Shown here in pieces: positions 29,201-44,200 of a stretch of DNA of 64,000 bases (positions are counted from its first letter, which is position 1; each line of letters begins with the position of its first letter). Below the pieces are notes generated by a model. The model ran no database searches, was not told where the DNA came from, and worked only from the letters and a program-made list of their open reading frames with translations. The position numbers were made by a program, and so were the translations under genes. The DNA is from Siphonodentalium dalli (lineage: Eukaryota; Mollusca; Scaphopoda; Gadilida; Siphonodentaliidae): positions 258,333,863 through 258,397,862 of the forward strand of contig CP136064.1 in the NCBI GenBank assembly GCA_032622095.1. Reading direction: 5' to 3'.

Positions 29201-32200
29201 AAATGAAACATGTAATCCAGTATACCCACCATTTCCTTCTGTCATTGGGGTTTAATTAATTAACCCTTTCAGTGCCAGCTCCGATTTTTGGTATCAACCT
29301 ATATACCTTGTGCCAATGTATTCTCTTATATATGCGAGTCGACCATAGGTCGCCTCGCATATATAAGAGAATGCATTGGCCTAACAATTTTTCATCATTT
29401 GTTATTATTTTTTACAATTTTAATAATTTTTTCTTTAATATATTCTTATTTTGTAGGTTTAGTTTCCAGGGAATCTTACGTTTTTCATGGGCATCAAAAT
29501 TATTACTATGGATACTTGGGAATAATTTTGAGTTATAACATGCCCCTAAGGTTTTTTATCCAGTTTGTTTTTAAATTCGCTATAGCATGCTTAAGCATAC
29601 CCAAAAAAAATTCAACCCAAACAAATCTAAAAAAAAAAATTTAAAATATGGACCGTAAATTAGGGCCGATGAGATCGGCCCCTGGCACTGAAAGGGTTAA
29701 TAAAACAAGGCCTAAAAACAGATTTATCTTCAATAATTACCAACCATTTTAGTAACAGCAGCTGGCGGATGTTCAACTCTGGGCTGAAATAAAATAGAAG
29801 AAATAATAAAACAGAATGATTTACACAAGAATTAATTGCAACTGAATAAGTTGTTTCCTTGTTTTTATTCCCACTAAAATATTCCAGCAGGCAGATTTTT
29901 ATATGCTTACTCCTGAATTACCAAGAAACAGTTGTTTGTAAAAATTAATTTGCATTATTAAAAGTGTTACAGTTAATCCCGCTTTATCACATAGCAAGAG
30001 GAATTTATGTTAATAAGCGTGTATGTTTATGTGCGGGATTCCGATATTTGGCCCATTTTGTGTGTATTTTGTATGGACATTTGACCACGTTTTCAATCGC
30101 CATCATCAATCATTGAATATGGCGGTTGTTTTATTAATTTTTCTATTATTCTTCTTTTTATGTCACCAAAATTAACTTGACACAACATAACTTTGATGAA
30201 TGATTTTAGAATCAATTTTGATGCATGTATTATGCATGAAAAAGAACCAGAAACAAGTGAATTTAAGCGCCGCGAGTCGGCTTCAATTTTCGACATCCGG
30301 TTACAAGTCAGGAGGAGTAACTCTATCTGTAGACATTGGAGTGAATAGGGGATTTCCCGCTGGGAATTCCACAAAATAAAACAAGCTTTACTTTCATTTT
30401 TATTACCGGTATGAGTCAAACAGACAGTAAAACATGAACAATAAAACCATCGTTTCATACATTTTTTTTATCTCGTCGCGTTTGTTGCGACGAGATCTGC
30501 GTTTGTGAACACGTCGCGTTTGTTGTACGAAATCAAATCTGCGTTTGTGAACACGCAAATTTCTTCGCTAACTCAGTATGTGTGTAAAGCTTTTGCTCAA
30601 GCAATTTAACAACTTCGTATTTAACTCCGAGTGACAAATCGTTACGTTTATGTTTAGACATTTTGGATGGTTATGATGAGAGAAAGTATGGCTTGAGTTT
30701 TACGATATGAATCAGACAGCGTGGGACTATGTCACCGGGTTTAAGTAAACATACCCATCCGTTTCCTATTCTTACAAATTAGGTTCTTATTTTAAGCGTG
30801 ATCGCGGTGATGCAATGTCGCGACATTGGAACATTTCGGACACGGAATTCGAAGCCCTATCAAAGTACATTAAAGTCCCATTGTAAATGGATTAAAAAGA
30901 GCACACATGCCGGATTGTAAGTGATAAAAACCAATTAGCTGACAGGCCTATCAGTATCTTAAGCGCCCATGTGGTCATTCACAGCCTGTTTCTCTTTGTT
31001 TGCCGTCTTTGCATTGATTGAATTACATAATTAACTATAATGGCCTCTCGATTAACTGGCTTGTGGGCATAGTTTCACCCGCGTGGCTAACATGTTATTG
31101 CATATTTCTATGTTTATAACCGGTGGTCTATCAAAATCTTATGTTATTAGAGGGTAGAAATTAACATATAATACAGTGTAAATGGTTTGGTGCAGGAACA
31201 TAATATGGTTGTAAACGGGATATGTTTTTATCCGTTATGTTAATAAGTGGGATCGTCTGTAATAGAATTTGAATATAACAGTCTGCTGGAGATACAATTT
31301 AAATAAACCTAAAATATAACTTTGATATACTAGTAATCAGAAATAATAAAGGGAAATATCATATGAAAATTAAAATGTGTCTAGCTAAATATATAGTCAG
31401 TAGCTCATCCATTGTTACAGAGTGGCAGGATAATTAAAATGTTTATTATTGTCAGCCATAAAAAGCACCCAGCGGACCATATTTTTATGGGGGGGCATTA
31501 ATTTTGTTTGGCCTTACTGCGATATTTGTAACTTGAAAGTAAATTTTAAAGTACAGTGCCTACAACTATAGAACTATATATTTAGTGCTGCATTCATCAG
31601 ATCCTCACAATAACCCTTTCTATACTAAATGGATTCTCCCATCAGTTATAAAGGTATTTATTGGAATGGTCCATTATTCATTAGGAGGGGTGTTCATGAA
31701 AAAATGAACAGACAAAAGTATGATGATAAGATGATACAAATGTATGATGATTCAGATAAGATGATACAAATGTTGAAGTATTCATATTCTTTTTAGGAAA
31801 TGTTCAGATAATAAGTTTGGCAAACAACATATGGTTTTTTGTTTAACTTATTATCTGAAAATTTCCTAAGGGAACTACTCATCAATGAGTATTTAGTATA
31901 GACATACCAATTAGAAGAATACAGTAGCTGACCCATAGAGTGAGCATCAGGTGACATCAAATATGTCGAGCTAGTGCTACATCATGAATGATCGAAACTG
32001 CCAGAGCAAAGGTCATTCACAAACTATCAACATTTCAAGTGCCCCTGATGTTTCATGTGCCCATGTACCCCTAATGTTTCATGTGCCCATGTACCCCTAA
32101 TGTTTCATGTGCCCATGTATCTGTGATGCTTCATGTGCCCATATACCCCTGATGTTTCCCATGCCCATAATGTTTCATGTGCCCATATACCCCTAATGTT

Positions 32201-35200
32201 TCACATGCCCATGTATCTGTGATGTTTCATGTGCCCATATACCCCTAATGTTTCACATGCCCATGTATCTGTGATGCTCCATGTGCCCATATACCCCTGA
32301 TGTTTCCCATGCCCATAATGTTTCATGTGCCCATATACCCCTGATGTTTCACATGCCCATGTATCTGTGATGCTTCATGTGCCCATATACCCCTGATGTT
32401 TCCCATGCCCATAATGTTTCATGTGCCCATATACCCCTGATGTTACACATGCCCATATAGCTGTGATGTTTCATGTGCCCATGTACCATGATGTTTCATG
32501 TGCCCATATACCCCTAATGTTTCACATGCCCATGTATCTGTGATGCTTCATGTGCCCATGTACCCCTAATGTTTCACATGCCCATGTATCTGTGATGCTT
32601 CATGTGCCCATATACCCCTGATGTTTCCCATGCCCATAATGTTTCATGTGCCCATATACCCCTGATGTTACACATGCCCATATAGCTGTGATGTTTCATG
32701 TGCCCATGTACCGTGATGTTTCATGTGCCCATATACCCGTGATGTTTCACATGCCCATATAACTATGATGTTTCAAGAGCCCATATACCTGTGATGTTTC
32801 AAGTGCCCATATACCCCTGATGTTACACATGCCCATATAGCTGTGACGTTTCATGTGCCCATGTACCGTGATGTTTCACATGCCCATATACCCGTGATGT
32901 TTCACATGCCCATATAACTGTGATGTTTCAAGAGCCCATATACCTGTGATGTTTCAAGTGCCCATATACCCGTGATGTTTCATCTGCCCATATACCTGTG
33001 ATGTTTCGTGTGCCCATATACCTGTGATGTTTCGTGTGCCCATATACCTGTGATGTTTCATGTGCCCATATACCCCTGATGTTTCATGTGCCCATATACC
33101 CCTGATGTTTCATGTGCCCATATACCCCTGATGTTTCATGTGCCCATATACCCCTGATGTTTCATGTGCACATATATCCCTGATGTTTCATGTGTCCATG
33201 TATTCATCATATTTACCCGATCGCTATCATTAAACATGTTGTTCTCTATGTCCTGCCAGACATGGCGATGACTCTTGAAACCTTTATCACTCAGACATGT
33301 ACTCAGATACTTCTCATATATCTTTGATGTCTGAAAGAAAATAATCATCTTGTGATAAAAACAAATTTAAAGCTGCATTCAGCATTTTTCCAGCACCTCC
33401 ACACACAACATAGTTATAAAGGCCATGCATACAGAGAAGCGAGAGTCAACACTCAATTAGAATATGATGTCGCGACCAGAGCATTTACTAAAGTGTTTTC
33501 TGTGTTTTCAACAACTGGGATAGACACACTCACCAGATACGAATGTAATGCATTTATTGGTAATATTTCAAAATTCACAACTTCTGCATAGATACACACA
33601 AAATCTGCCTTTTTAAGTTAACTTTACCTGTTCTAACCCTCTTGTTTCGCGACTGTAAATATAACAGTTTATAATTAATTCCGAGGACATTCAATCGGAG
33701 ATGGAAAGATACTTCACAATTCTGTTGAACAGCATGTAAGAAGACTGGGCATGCATATGCACGCTATAATGTATTATCTTCTCATTATTTGATTGCGTTT
33801 ACTTAGTCATTTGCGATAATGTATGTCAAATCCCTTCAATCAAATCAAATCACTTTTATTTTTGAGCAAGTCATGACACTGTAATTCTGCAATGGTCCAT
33901 ATCATATTCTGCGTTTTGAATCGATAAAGTGTGGAATTCCCCAATAGTGACATCATTCAAAGCCAGAAGTTTTAATTTACTGTGGACGGAAATTGACCAA
34001 ATGGTATTTTCCAAATTGTTTGTTATATTTTGAATAAATTATGTCTTTAATTGTCGATCCACCATTCACAAAAAGGATGACAACGTATTTTATTTAATAG
34101 ATAATTCTGACATACAGAAGAAAACGAGAAAGATTTTTTATCTGATCATTTTGGTGACCAAGATATTCAATTTGATATTCAATTCGTTGCTATTTGATTT
34201 AAAATTCAATTCGATCAAAACCCAACTATTTGCAGGGGTCTAGCTTTGAGGCGATTACAGGCAATTTGATTAACACTTTTTGGAGATGAGATGATTTGAA
34301 GTTGAAATTAAGTAATTATGTAAGAGAAAAGTGTGGCTTCTGCTATTATAAATTTTCCTGGAATTTATTTCTGATGGTAATAAAGGACACATTGTTATAG
34401 CGTCTTGTCCCATTGAATTAAACGCTAGCTTAAATTTAGGAGAAATCGTTCGTCAAAAGTGACTGAACTGCCATAAAGAGAAGAAGAAATATGGTCGCGC
34501 TTTTTTAGCACCTGGGGAAAAGTATGTAAATCACATGAAAAATTTAGCTTGATTTAGTTACGTTAGCTCAAATGATCAAATGCCCTGATAAAATATGTTT
34601 TGGAATATCTCCTCAGGTGAATAATATCTCAATCCTTGTATACAAAAACAAATCTCACCTTTCCCAGAAATGAACCATTGGCTCTGTATTTTATTTGAAA
34701 TTTCTGAAAAACCTTCTCTCCCAGTTTCCAGTGTAAGATGTAGGTCGGATTACTAAAAACTTCAGCATTTGTAGCCAGCCAATGGGCCTCCTGAAAATCA
34801 AGGTAAAATATTATATTAACCAGATCTTAACCCTTTGGCATGTTAGAATGTCATATATGAACTCAAGCCTTGAAATAGTGTGTCTGTCATTTGCAGAATG
34901 AGGTCCCCAGAGGGTGAATTTAGTGATGCTACCCCGCATAGCGGGCTAGCATCACCAAATTCACCCTCTGGGGACCTCATTATGCTTACACCTCAGCAGA
35001 ATGTTCCCTCTGGGGACCTCATTCTGCAAATGACAGACACACTATTTCAAGGCTTGATTAAAAGCATGAATCAATGTAAATAATACAAATATTATCCATC
35101 CACATTATATCCTTAACAAGTTTCCTTTTAGGAGACGATTTTTCGAAGTTATACACAATAACATGATATTACCATGAAACTACTGTAACCAACATAAATG

Positions 35201-38200
35201 TCGTTCCGCCCGCCAACCTTACGGTGACATAACTGTTGTTCTTTCCGCCAAAGGGTTAATATTGGTACGGAATTTTTTTATTTCCTAATTCACTGCAACT
35301 GATAAAATCCAGAAGATCTGAAGCATCCAAGCCTTGAAATAGTGTGTCTGTCATTTGCAGAATGAGGTTCCCAGAGGGTGAATTTAGTGATGCTACCCCG
35401 CATAGCGGGCTAGCATCACCAAATTCACCCTCTGGGAACCTCATTCTGCTGAGGTGTAAGCAGAATGAAGTCCCCAGAGGGTGAATTTGGTGATGCTAGC
35501 CCGCTATGCGGGGTAGCATCACTAAATTCACCCTCTGGGGACCTCATTCTGCAAATGACAGACACACTATTTCAAGGCTCTGAAGCATCTTTAAACAAAT
35601 AAAACAAGTGCACCGCTGGGCGGAGGCAACGCCCCCGACTGTACAATCAGAGAGGATTTTTCTTATTTTTGTGCAAATGGGCGGACGAAACCGCAGTTAT
35701 GGGGAAATCTTGTCCCCCCAGCTGGTCTATTAGCATACCAAATATCAACTGAATTGAGTTAGCGAAACCAAAGTTATGAGTTGAAACGTTCGTACGGACA
35801 ATTTTCTAAGTCCAAAAAGGGGCGTAACTCTGGAAAAAATGGGCGGACGAAACCGCAGTTATGGGGAAATCTTGTCCCCCCCGGCTGGTCTATTAGCATA
35901 CCAAAGATCAACTGAATTGAGTTAGCGAAACCAAAGTTATGAGTTGAAACGTTCGTACGGGTCGACAATTTTCTAAGTCCAAAAAGGGGCGTAACTCTGG
36001 AAAAAATGGGCGGACGAAACCGCAGTTATGGGGAAATCTTGTCCCCCCCCCCCGGCTGGTCTATTAGCATACCAAAGATCAACTGAATTGAGTTAGCGAA
36101 ACCAAAGTTATGAGTTGAAACGTTCGTACGGACGGAAGGACGGACGGAGGGCTCCACTATATACCCCCAAATCTCCATCGGAGATCGGGGGCATAATAAT
36201 GCTGAAACCCGAAACATTTACAATATATATCCAACAAGAGGTGTGCACTCTCGTGCTAGCATACCCCCACCGTGGCAAATTCAACCCTCATTATCCGTAA
36301 ACCCAACAAAAAAGATTTTTAAAAGTCAAAATAAGTCGAAAATGAAGTGTAATGTTAGGAAAAACAGTCCGAGCCAACCCTGAGCCGCATCATGTAGAGA
36401 GGGTGTTGTGAGAAGCATGTATAACAAAAATTATTGAAATCGGTTCATATTTGTTAAAGTTATTAAGTCGGACAGAATTTTCTAAGTCAAAATAAGTCGA
36501 AAAGTAACGCGTAACTTAAAAAAAGAAAGTCGGACCGCACCGCAATTAGCATCATGCAGTCCTAAGGAGATTGAGTACAAAAAATTATTGAAATAGGTTC
36601 ATAGTTGTTCGAGTTATGAGGTCGGACGGACGGACGCCCGGACACACGGAAGGAGAAAGTGTGACGGACGGACAGATGCAGGGAGAAAGTGTGACGGACG
36701 GACAGACGCAGTCAATCCAGTATACCCCCTATTTTCTTCGAAAGTGGGGGTATAAAAACAATTTGTTTGCTATATGATTTGCCCGAGCCATGAATACTAA
36801 TTAGCTTAGCACTGTCTCATAAATTCATCAAGAACACTAAATGTAGCAACATGAGATTTAATACCAAGTAGCCGTTCATCATTCATAACGGGAAATAAGA
36901 AATTAGTGCTAAGAATCTCGACGTTTTAGACTGTATGATGTTCAAGGATTATATAATATAATAGCAACCTTTGCATGAACTAAGTTTTAGAGTTTTCGCA
37001 ACATGTCTGTTATAACATCAATGGCCCGATACATGATGTGATAATGTCAGCCAACAACTGTATGTCAGGCCATATAAAAATATCTGCCCCCCCCCCCCCC
37101 CCACCCCACCATCACTTTAAAAAAAATATTACCTGAGAAAAACAAGCTATTTTGTTCATACAGCATTATAGCAAAGAGTGTGATGATATACTGTCCTAAT
37201 TATACTTACATTCAATATAATCTCCACAAAATCATCAACAGACAATAGGTGTAGATATGGATAGAGTGAGATTTCCAGCGAATCTGAGAATAAGAAACAT
37301 AGAATGTAGTAACATATAGCCATATTTCTGTAGTTTTATATAGGTTTGTGATTTCTGAAATGATACAATGAATGTTGTTGAAGTTTTCAATAATAATAGG
37401 AGTTAAATGCTACTGTTACCTATTTGCAATATTAATATAAACATAATTTGACTGAAAAGTTGATGACAATCGGATGAGGGATGTGGCCTATAGGGTGTAC
37501 TGAAGGATTTAGCCATGAAAAAAGTCAAATCCAAGATGGCTGCTAACGGCTATGTTTTGAAAAAATTTGAAAAATTTAATGACTCCCATCTAGTGGTCAC
37601 CATAAAGATCCATATAAAGTTTGGTGACATTGGATGAGGGATGTAGCCTGTAGGGTGTGATGAAGAATTTAGTTATGCAAAGAGTAAAATCCAAGATGGC
37701 CACTGGCGGTCATGTTTTTAACGAAATTTGGAAAAATTGAATGCCTCCCATCTAGATGACACTCTGAAAATTCAAATGAAGTTTGGTGACGATCGGATGA
37801 AGGATGTGCCAAAGTATTTGATGGCTGCCAGCGGCCATGTTTTTCAACGAAAATCGTTCAAATTTAAGAGCTCTTATCTAAAGGTGATCCTACACATGCC
37901 TGTAAATTTTCAAACAATTCTCCAATAAATGTGGGCTGCAGGGTGTGCTGATGAATTCAGATGTGAAATCCAAAATGTTTTTTAAAGAATGTCAGTAAAA
38001 ATTTATGGTTCCCATCCAGAGATCACTACAAAGATCGATATGACGACAGACGCCAACCCATGGCAAAAGCTCAAACCTGACTTCGTCAAGATGAGCTAAA
38101 AATGTGTCAATGAACATTATGTGTTCTGTTAACTGAATGCATAATTAAGATTAGCTATACTAGCATTCACTGTTATTGATGACATTCAGCACTATCAGGG

Positions 38201-41200
38201 TGCCACTTGCCAATGGCAAAAATAATTCACATTTGGCAAAAAATATTTTCATTTGGCAAAAGTTTTGGCAAGTCACTTTTTAATTCCTCAAGAAAGTTGA
38301 ACAATATTGGTCAATCAATACCATTCGTTTCAGGAAACTCTTACAACATAATTATGTTAGTGGTGTTTTATAGGTTTATGAAAAGTTTACACCTCTATTA
38401 AGATGCAGTTAATCTCATAGCATTATTACGTATGGCTGGAGTGATTACGAGTATTTAATGTGGTGGTGTTTACATAGCTAATCCTCCTGTGATGTGCCCT
38501 TCTGATGAAGCAACCCTTCTAGCATTGTATTGTTCGGTGATTGGCTTATTGTTGTATGATAAACCACAATAGAGATGCGAGTATAGTTAATTATTAACTA
38601 ACTGCTTTTCTATCGATATCAAAAGTCGTACAAACCGCGAGTGTCGAAACAAAAGACTTAAGGTTGCAGAAAATGATACTATCAGGGATAACATTTGGCA
38701 AATGCTAAAATAATTTGGCAAAAAATATTTTCATTTGGCAAATTATTTGGCAAAAGTAAATATCAGTCCAGCGCAGACCCTGATCACTATATGTTCTGTT
38801 AACTCACTTCTATGACTTGGGTTAAGTTTGGAGACTTTTGCTGGAAATCCTTCAGTTATCTGTTCCTTCCATTGCTGTATGATTTCATCAAGATGACCTC
38901 GCTTCAAAGAGACAAAGGTTTATATCATCAAGATGACATCGCTTCAAAGAGATAATGTTTATATCATTTCTAAACTAAACAGCCATAGTACGGCTGAATC
39001 TGTAACCTATGTATATGTAATTCAGGAGCAGGATCAAACCTACGCAGAATATTTCTGACTGAACTAAATTGGGGCAGTCTTCGAAATAAAATGAAAAATC
39101 CATGAAGGAATCAACAAGATACAAAAATATTTTGGAGCCTAACAGTTGTGATATTTTGCCATTGTGCATAACATTTTGAGTATGATAAGGCCAAAAAACC
39201 TGTGTTTAGGGTTTCCCTACCTACCCTAGAAAAAGGTGCCTACCCAAAACTTTTTATTGGACTGTAGACACAGATAAATTTATTTTTTTTCAGTGGGAAG
39301 GGCATCGAAAGGTATCATACCCATTTTCAAACACCTCTCCTACAAAAACGTTTAGAAGTTTTATTAGTCTAGTGCTCTGACTAATTCAAGATAACAATAT
39401 TTAGTTTTGAACCATTCAATTTTATCTGAATTTTGAAGCTTTTTTAGATTAAATTGTCAATGACCCAATGGAATTCAGAATAAAAAAATTAAAAAAAATT
39501 AAAATAAATTCACTACCTACCCTAATTATTTTAGACCATGTAACCATAAACACTGGTATTATTTTTTTTGGCCTAATCTAACAACATACCATTATGATAT
39601 TTAATTTTGACATTCCAAATACCATTTTGAGTATGATAATTGAAATTCCAACGTGCCATTATGTGTGATATTTTGACATTGAGCATACCATGTTTAATAT
39701 TTGGATACCCAGCACACCATTCTGACTCATATTTCGACATCAAGCATACCATTTTGAGTATGATATTTTAACACTCTACCAATATTAATATTTTGAGAAC
39801 TTTTTATGCATGAGATTTTGAGTATAATATTTTGATATTGAGCATACCATTTTGATAACCTTTGCTGTTGGCTTGCGATCGCTGATGACAGATGGCACAG
39901 ACACATAATCAGATAATTCCATATCCAGTTGCATCTTGGACTTTGCAATGAGGTCTCTGGTATCAACAACTCCACTGTATGGATTGCTTTCAACCTGCAA
40001 GATAAAAAAGGTGAATTTCAAATAAAATACTTTGAGAAATGCGATAAACTCAAAGCAGGTATCCAAGCCTTGAAATAGGGTGTCTGTCATTTGCAGAATG
40101 AGGTCCCCAGAGGGTGAATTTAGTGATGCTACCCCGCATAGCAGGCTAGCATCACCAAATTCACCCTCTGGGGACCTCATTCTGCAAATGACAGACACCC
40201 TATTTCAAGGCTTGCAGGCATCACCCTACCTAGGGTTCATGCTGTCATAGAATTCTAAAGTCAATGCAGCTCCAAGCCTGCAAATAGGGTGTCTGTCATT
40301 TGCAGAATGAGGTCCCCAGAGGGTGAATTTAGTGATGCTATCCCGCACAGCAGGCTAGCATCACCAAATTCACCCTCTGGAGACCTCATTCTGCTTAGGC
40401 CTCATCTTCTGGGAAGTATCTATAGCATCAAATTAAGATTGTTTTTAGTTACATTTCCCTTCTATGAAGTTTCTATATCCCCTAATTTGCAGAAGATAAA
40501 ATTCATAATTGAGGTTCCCAATGGGTGAACATCACCAACTTCAACTGGGGAACTTCAATCTGATCCTAGGCCTACCATAGCAGTTGAGGGCCTAAGCAGA
40601 ATGAGGTCCCCAGAGGGTGAATTTGGTGATGCTATCCCCGCTATAAGTGTCACTAAATTCGCCCTCTGGGGACCTCATTCTGCAAATGACAGACAAGCTA
40701 TTTGCAGGCTTGCATTTGAATTCGATGTGATGACAGTACAACAGTCTGTTTCAAAACCTGGTTGTATTAAACTTTCATCAGATCTAATGGAATTGTATTT
40801 GATACGATAATGGCATGTCTTTTACATGCCAAAGGCCAAAAAAATGTAATGTCTTGTTTCATAGGCTATTTTTTCAATTCAGTGGACAGACAGGTTTTAT
40901 TAAAAAAAATTATTTCCCGATGGATATACTGTCTAATGTTGTATTAACTCTTTCAGTGCCAGGGGCCGATCTCATCGGCCCTAATTTACGGTCTGTAAAA
41001 TTGAATTTTTTTTGGGTATGCTTAAGCATGCTATAGCGAATTTAAAAAAAAACTGGATAAAACCTTAGGGGCATGTTATAATTCAAAACTATCACCAAGT
41101 ATTCATAGTAATAATTTTGATGCCCATGAAAAACGTAAGATTCCCTGGCACTAAACCTACAAAATAAGTCTGTTAAAGAATATAAGAAAAAATTATTAAA

Positions 41201-44200
41201 ATTATAAAAAAAATTGTAAAAAATAATAACAAATGATGAAAAATTGTTAGGCCAATGCATTCTCTTATATATGTGAGGCGACCTATGGTCGACTCGCATA
41301 TATAAGAGAATGCATTGGCACAGGGTATATGGGTTGATACAAAAATCGGACCTGGCACTGAAAGGGTTAAAATGCAAAATTGTATTATCTCTAACCATTT
41401 TATTTTAGCCTATTTTAAAGGAAACTTCCTTTGTTTATTTAAACTTCCTTTGTTTATTCAATCTTAAGTAGGCATCTACATGGCGCCACACACCATTGTA
41501 ACAAAATGCTTTTTTTTTTAATTTAATTTGCATTGATACAAGTGTGAATACGTTTCATTTCATATTCAAATCTCCAGCTGTTTGGTATTTCCAGAAGACG
41601 ATCAATCTGACAAAACAAACTCAGAACCGGAACAGTTGTTTTAATATAAAATAAAAGGCCGCTTGGCCACAGTGTCCCCTGAAACGGTGGCTTCACTTGG
41701 ATCGGGGCCTTTGTATAAATATATTATATGGATTAAATAGTTGTGCACTGTCTCATAAGACCAAAACAAAATTTGTATTTTTCCACTAATGAAGTGAAAA
41801 AATTAGGGTAGGTCGGTAGGAAATATTTTTATTTTGTATTTTTTTTTTCATATTTTTTATCCAGCTGCAAAAATATTGAACTACCTTGAACTAAATGACA
41901 TAAAATGCCAACCTGTGTTGTGGGGAAAGTATTACTTGAACAAGACAGTGGAAATATACATTAAGATTGAATAAAAGATCAAACTTGCTTTATGCTTAAG
42001 TGTGTGTTTTATTATTCACATACCGCATTTTCATGATTTTGGCTATAAACTTGGTAAGAAATTGATGTCAGCTGATGACAGATGTCACTTCATGGTCACT
42101 TTACACAGGGATATGTTAGAAACTATGTGTTTCGCACACTAATGATCATCAATATTTGAGCATTGTTGGTAAATTCAGTTAAAAAAAAACATAGTATCTT
42201 TTTTATTTGGCCTAACTGAGCTGAATACTAAATACTAATAACCAAATCTGAAGAAAAAAAACCTTTATTTAAAGTCAAAATATAACTAGAAATTTTAAAC
42301 TTCCAATTGGAAGTTTGATACTTCCATATAATTATCATATAATATATATTCCTATCCAAATCCCCTCTCAATCATTACCTTTCCCATAACACAAACCTTA
42401 ATCATAACCATACCTATCGGCTACCCGTACCATGTCCCAACACTATATGTTTCTATAAGCATAATCATGCTCTAGCCGTAACCATAACCACAATAATTCT
42501 AACTATATCTATAACTTTAAAAAGTCATGGAATATAAGTAGTGGCTCACCTTTTCGATCGTAATTTTGTTTATCTCGATTAATCCGTTCCACAACTATTG
42601 AAGTATTTATTTAGTTACAACCATGTATACTTCGCAGACCTTATATTATGATACATGAACATCATAAACACATAAGTTCGCAAAAATAAAAGATTAAGAA
42701 TGAGGCTACTTTTGAAATTATATTTCTCGTAAAAAGTGACCCCTAGTAGACCCCTTTGGTATCATCTAGATGGTCTCATGTAATTTTTGTAGAAGACAGA
42801 CACAGGCAGACAGACAGAAATTCGCAAATATACAGTAATGCCCTATGTAATCGACCCCTTAAACACAGCAGAATTATGGGTAACTTTTCGGGATTCAGGA
42901 GAGCTTTCGGATGAATGTCAGCAGGCTATATTTCCCACTAAATCCTGAAATGTTACCCATAATTCTGCTATGTTTAAGGAGTCGATTACTTAGGGCATAC
43001 TGTAGATATAGATGTAAGAATGTTATTAAATTATTCATGAATTCCAAATTAAATCACACGACGTCAGATGCACCTATCCCATGACACTCCACGTGACAAT
43101 TCACTGTGTGTTCCAATTTTTGTTTGTCATGATCCAACCGGTTGGTCACCAATAGCAGGTCAGACCGACAAACAAATGAAAACACACACACAGTTCGGTT
43201 GTATTAGTATACATACACACATGTGTACAATATATATATTTAATTGGCAACGGGAATAAAGAACATGCACGGGTTATACATACACGCATGTGTCTAGCTC
43301 TTGTTCCTATATTCCAAATTAAAGACTTGAGATGTTAAAAATTATAACTGCAATGGGATGGTATATTCTCGTGAAAGATATAGATAGTTATAGTCTGTCC
43401 ACAATGAAGTGCGAAGTTTTAAATCAATGCCGATCTGTAATTTGCCAAGTGTTAAGTCTTGGTTTATCAGTTTGTCGGGTCAGTGATTTCAACGGCCAGT
43501 AATATAAATGACGGTTATATCTACGTGCAGCGGATATATTTATTTATGAAATAATTATGCGCGAATGGCAATCACTCACACAACTGATAACACATGTCTT
43601 GATTACGTCTTATTATAAAATTAGTAACATGCTAAAAACGAGCCCAAATCACCAGAATGGGACAAAGGCGAATATGTTTTATTTGAAGTTCTATCATGCT
43701 CGGGAACGTTCTAGAAAAATGTCTCTATATATGTGTATCAGGAATCAAGCATTAAATATAATTCAGAAACATCAATATAGCATAACAGGTAATGCTGTCA
43801 AGACACGTTATGTCATTACAAACGTTTATACCGATTGTACTGACTGTCCAAGATCGCGAACTTTTCCATTGCTTGTGCGAATTTTGTATACATTTTGGGT
43901 TCAAAGTGACTTAGTCGGACAGGTGCGTAACACACTGTGCCATCAGAAGTAGGCCAGCCATGCAGCCAATTCTAATTTAAAGAGCGCGGATTTGGGATTA
44001 CTGCATTGCGTGAGAACGTAACACGATTCGCGTACATCTATATGCATTTCAGTATGTTGCTTTCCCGAGTAATGGTACCTTTTCTGTGCACATAAATAGC
44101 ACCAAACTGAACATACGCCTTCTCACCAGCAAAATGATAAATAGCCGATGTGTTGAAACGGTAGTATACCATAAACAAATATAGCATGCCGCGCTTGTAA

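Noticed and set aside
41570-41610. Possible POLRMT exon ([16 protein letters not shown]) on the minus strand
   Set aside because: Exons 6 and 7 already join in phase 0 with continuous homology, and no donor follows the segment.
43557-43952. 131-codon plus-strand frame
   Set aside because: No similarity recognised, no splice or start support, and intron location. Listed only as unrecognised.
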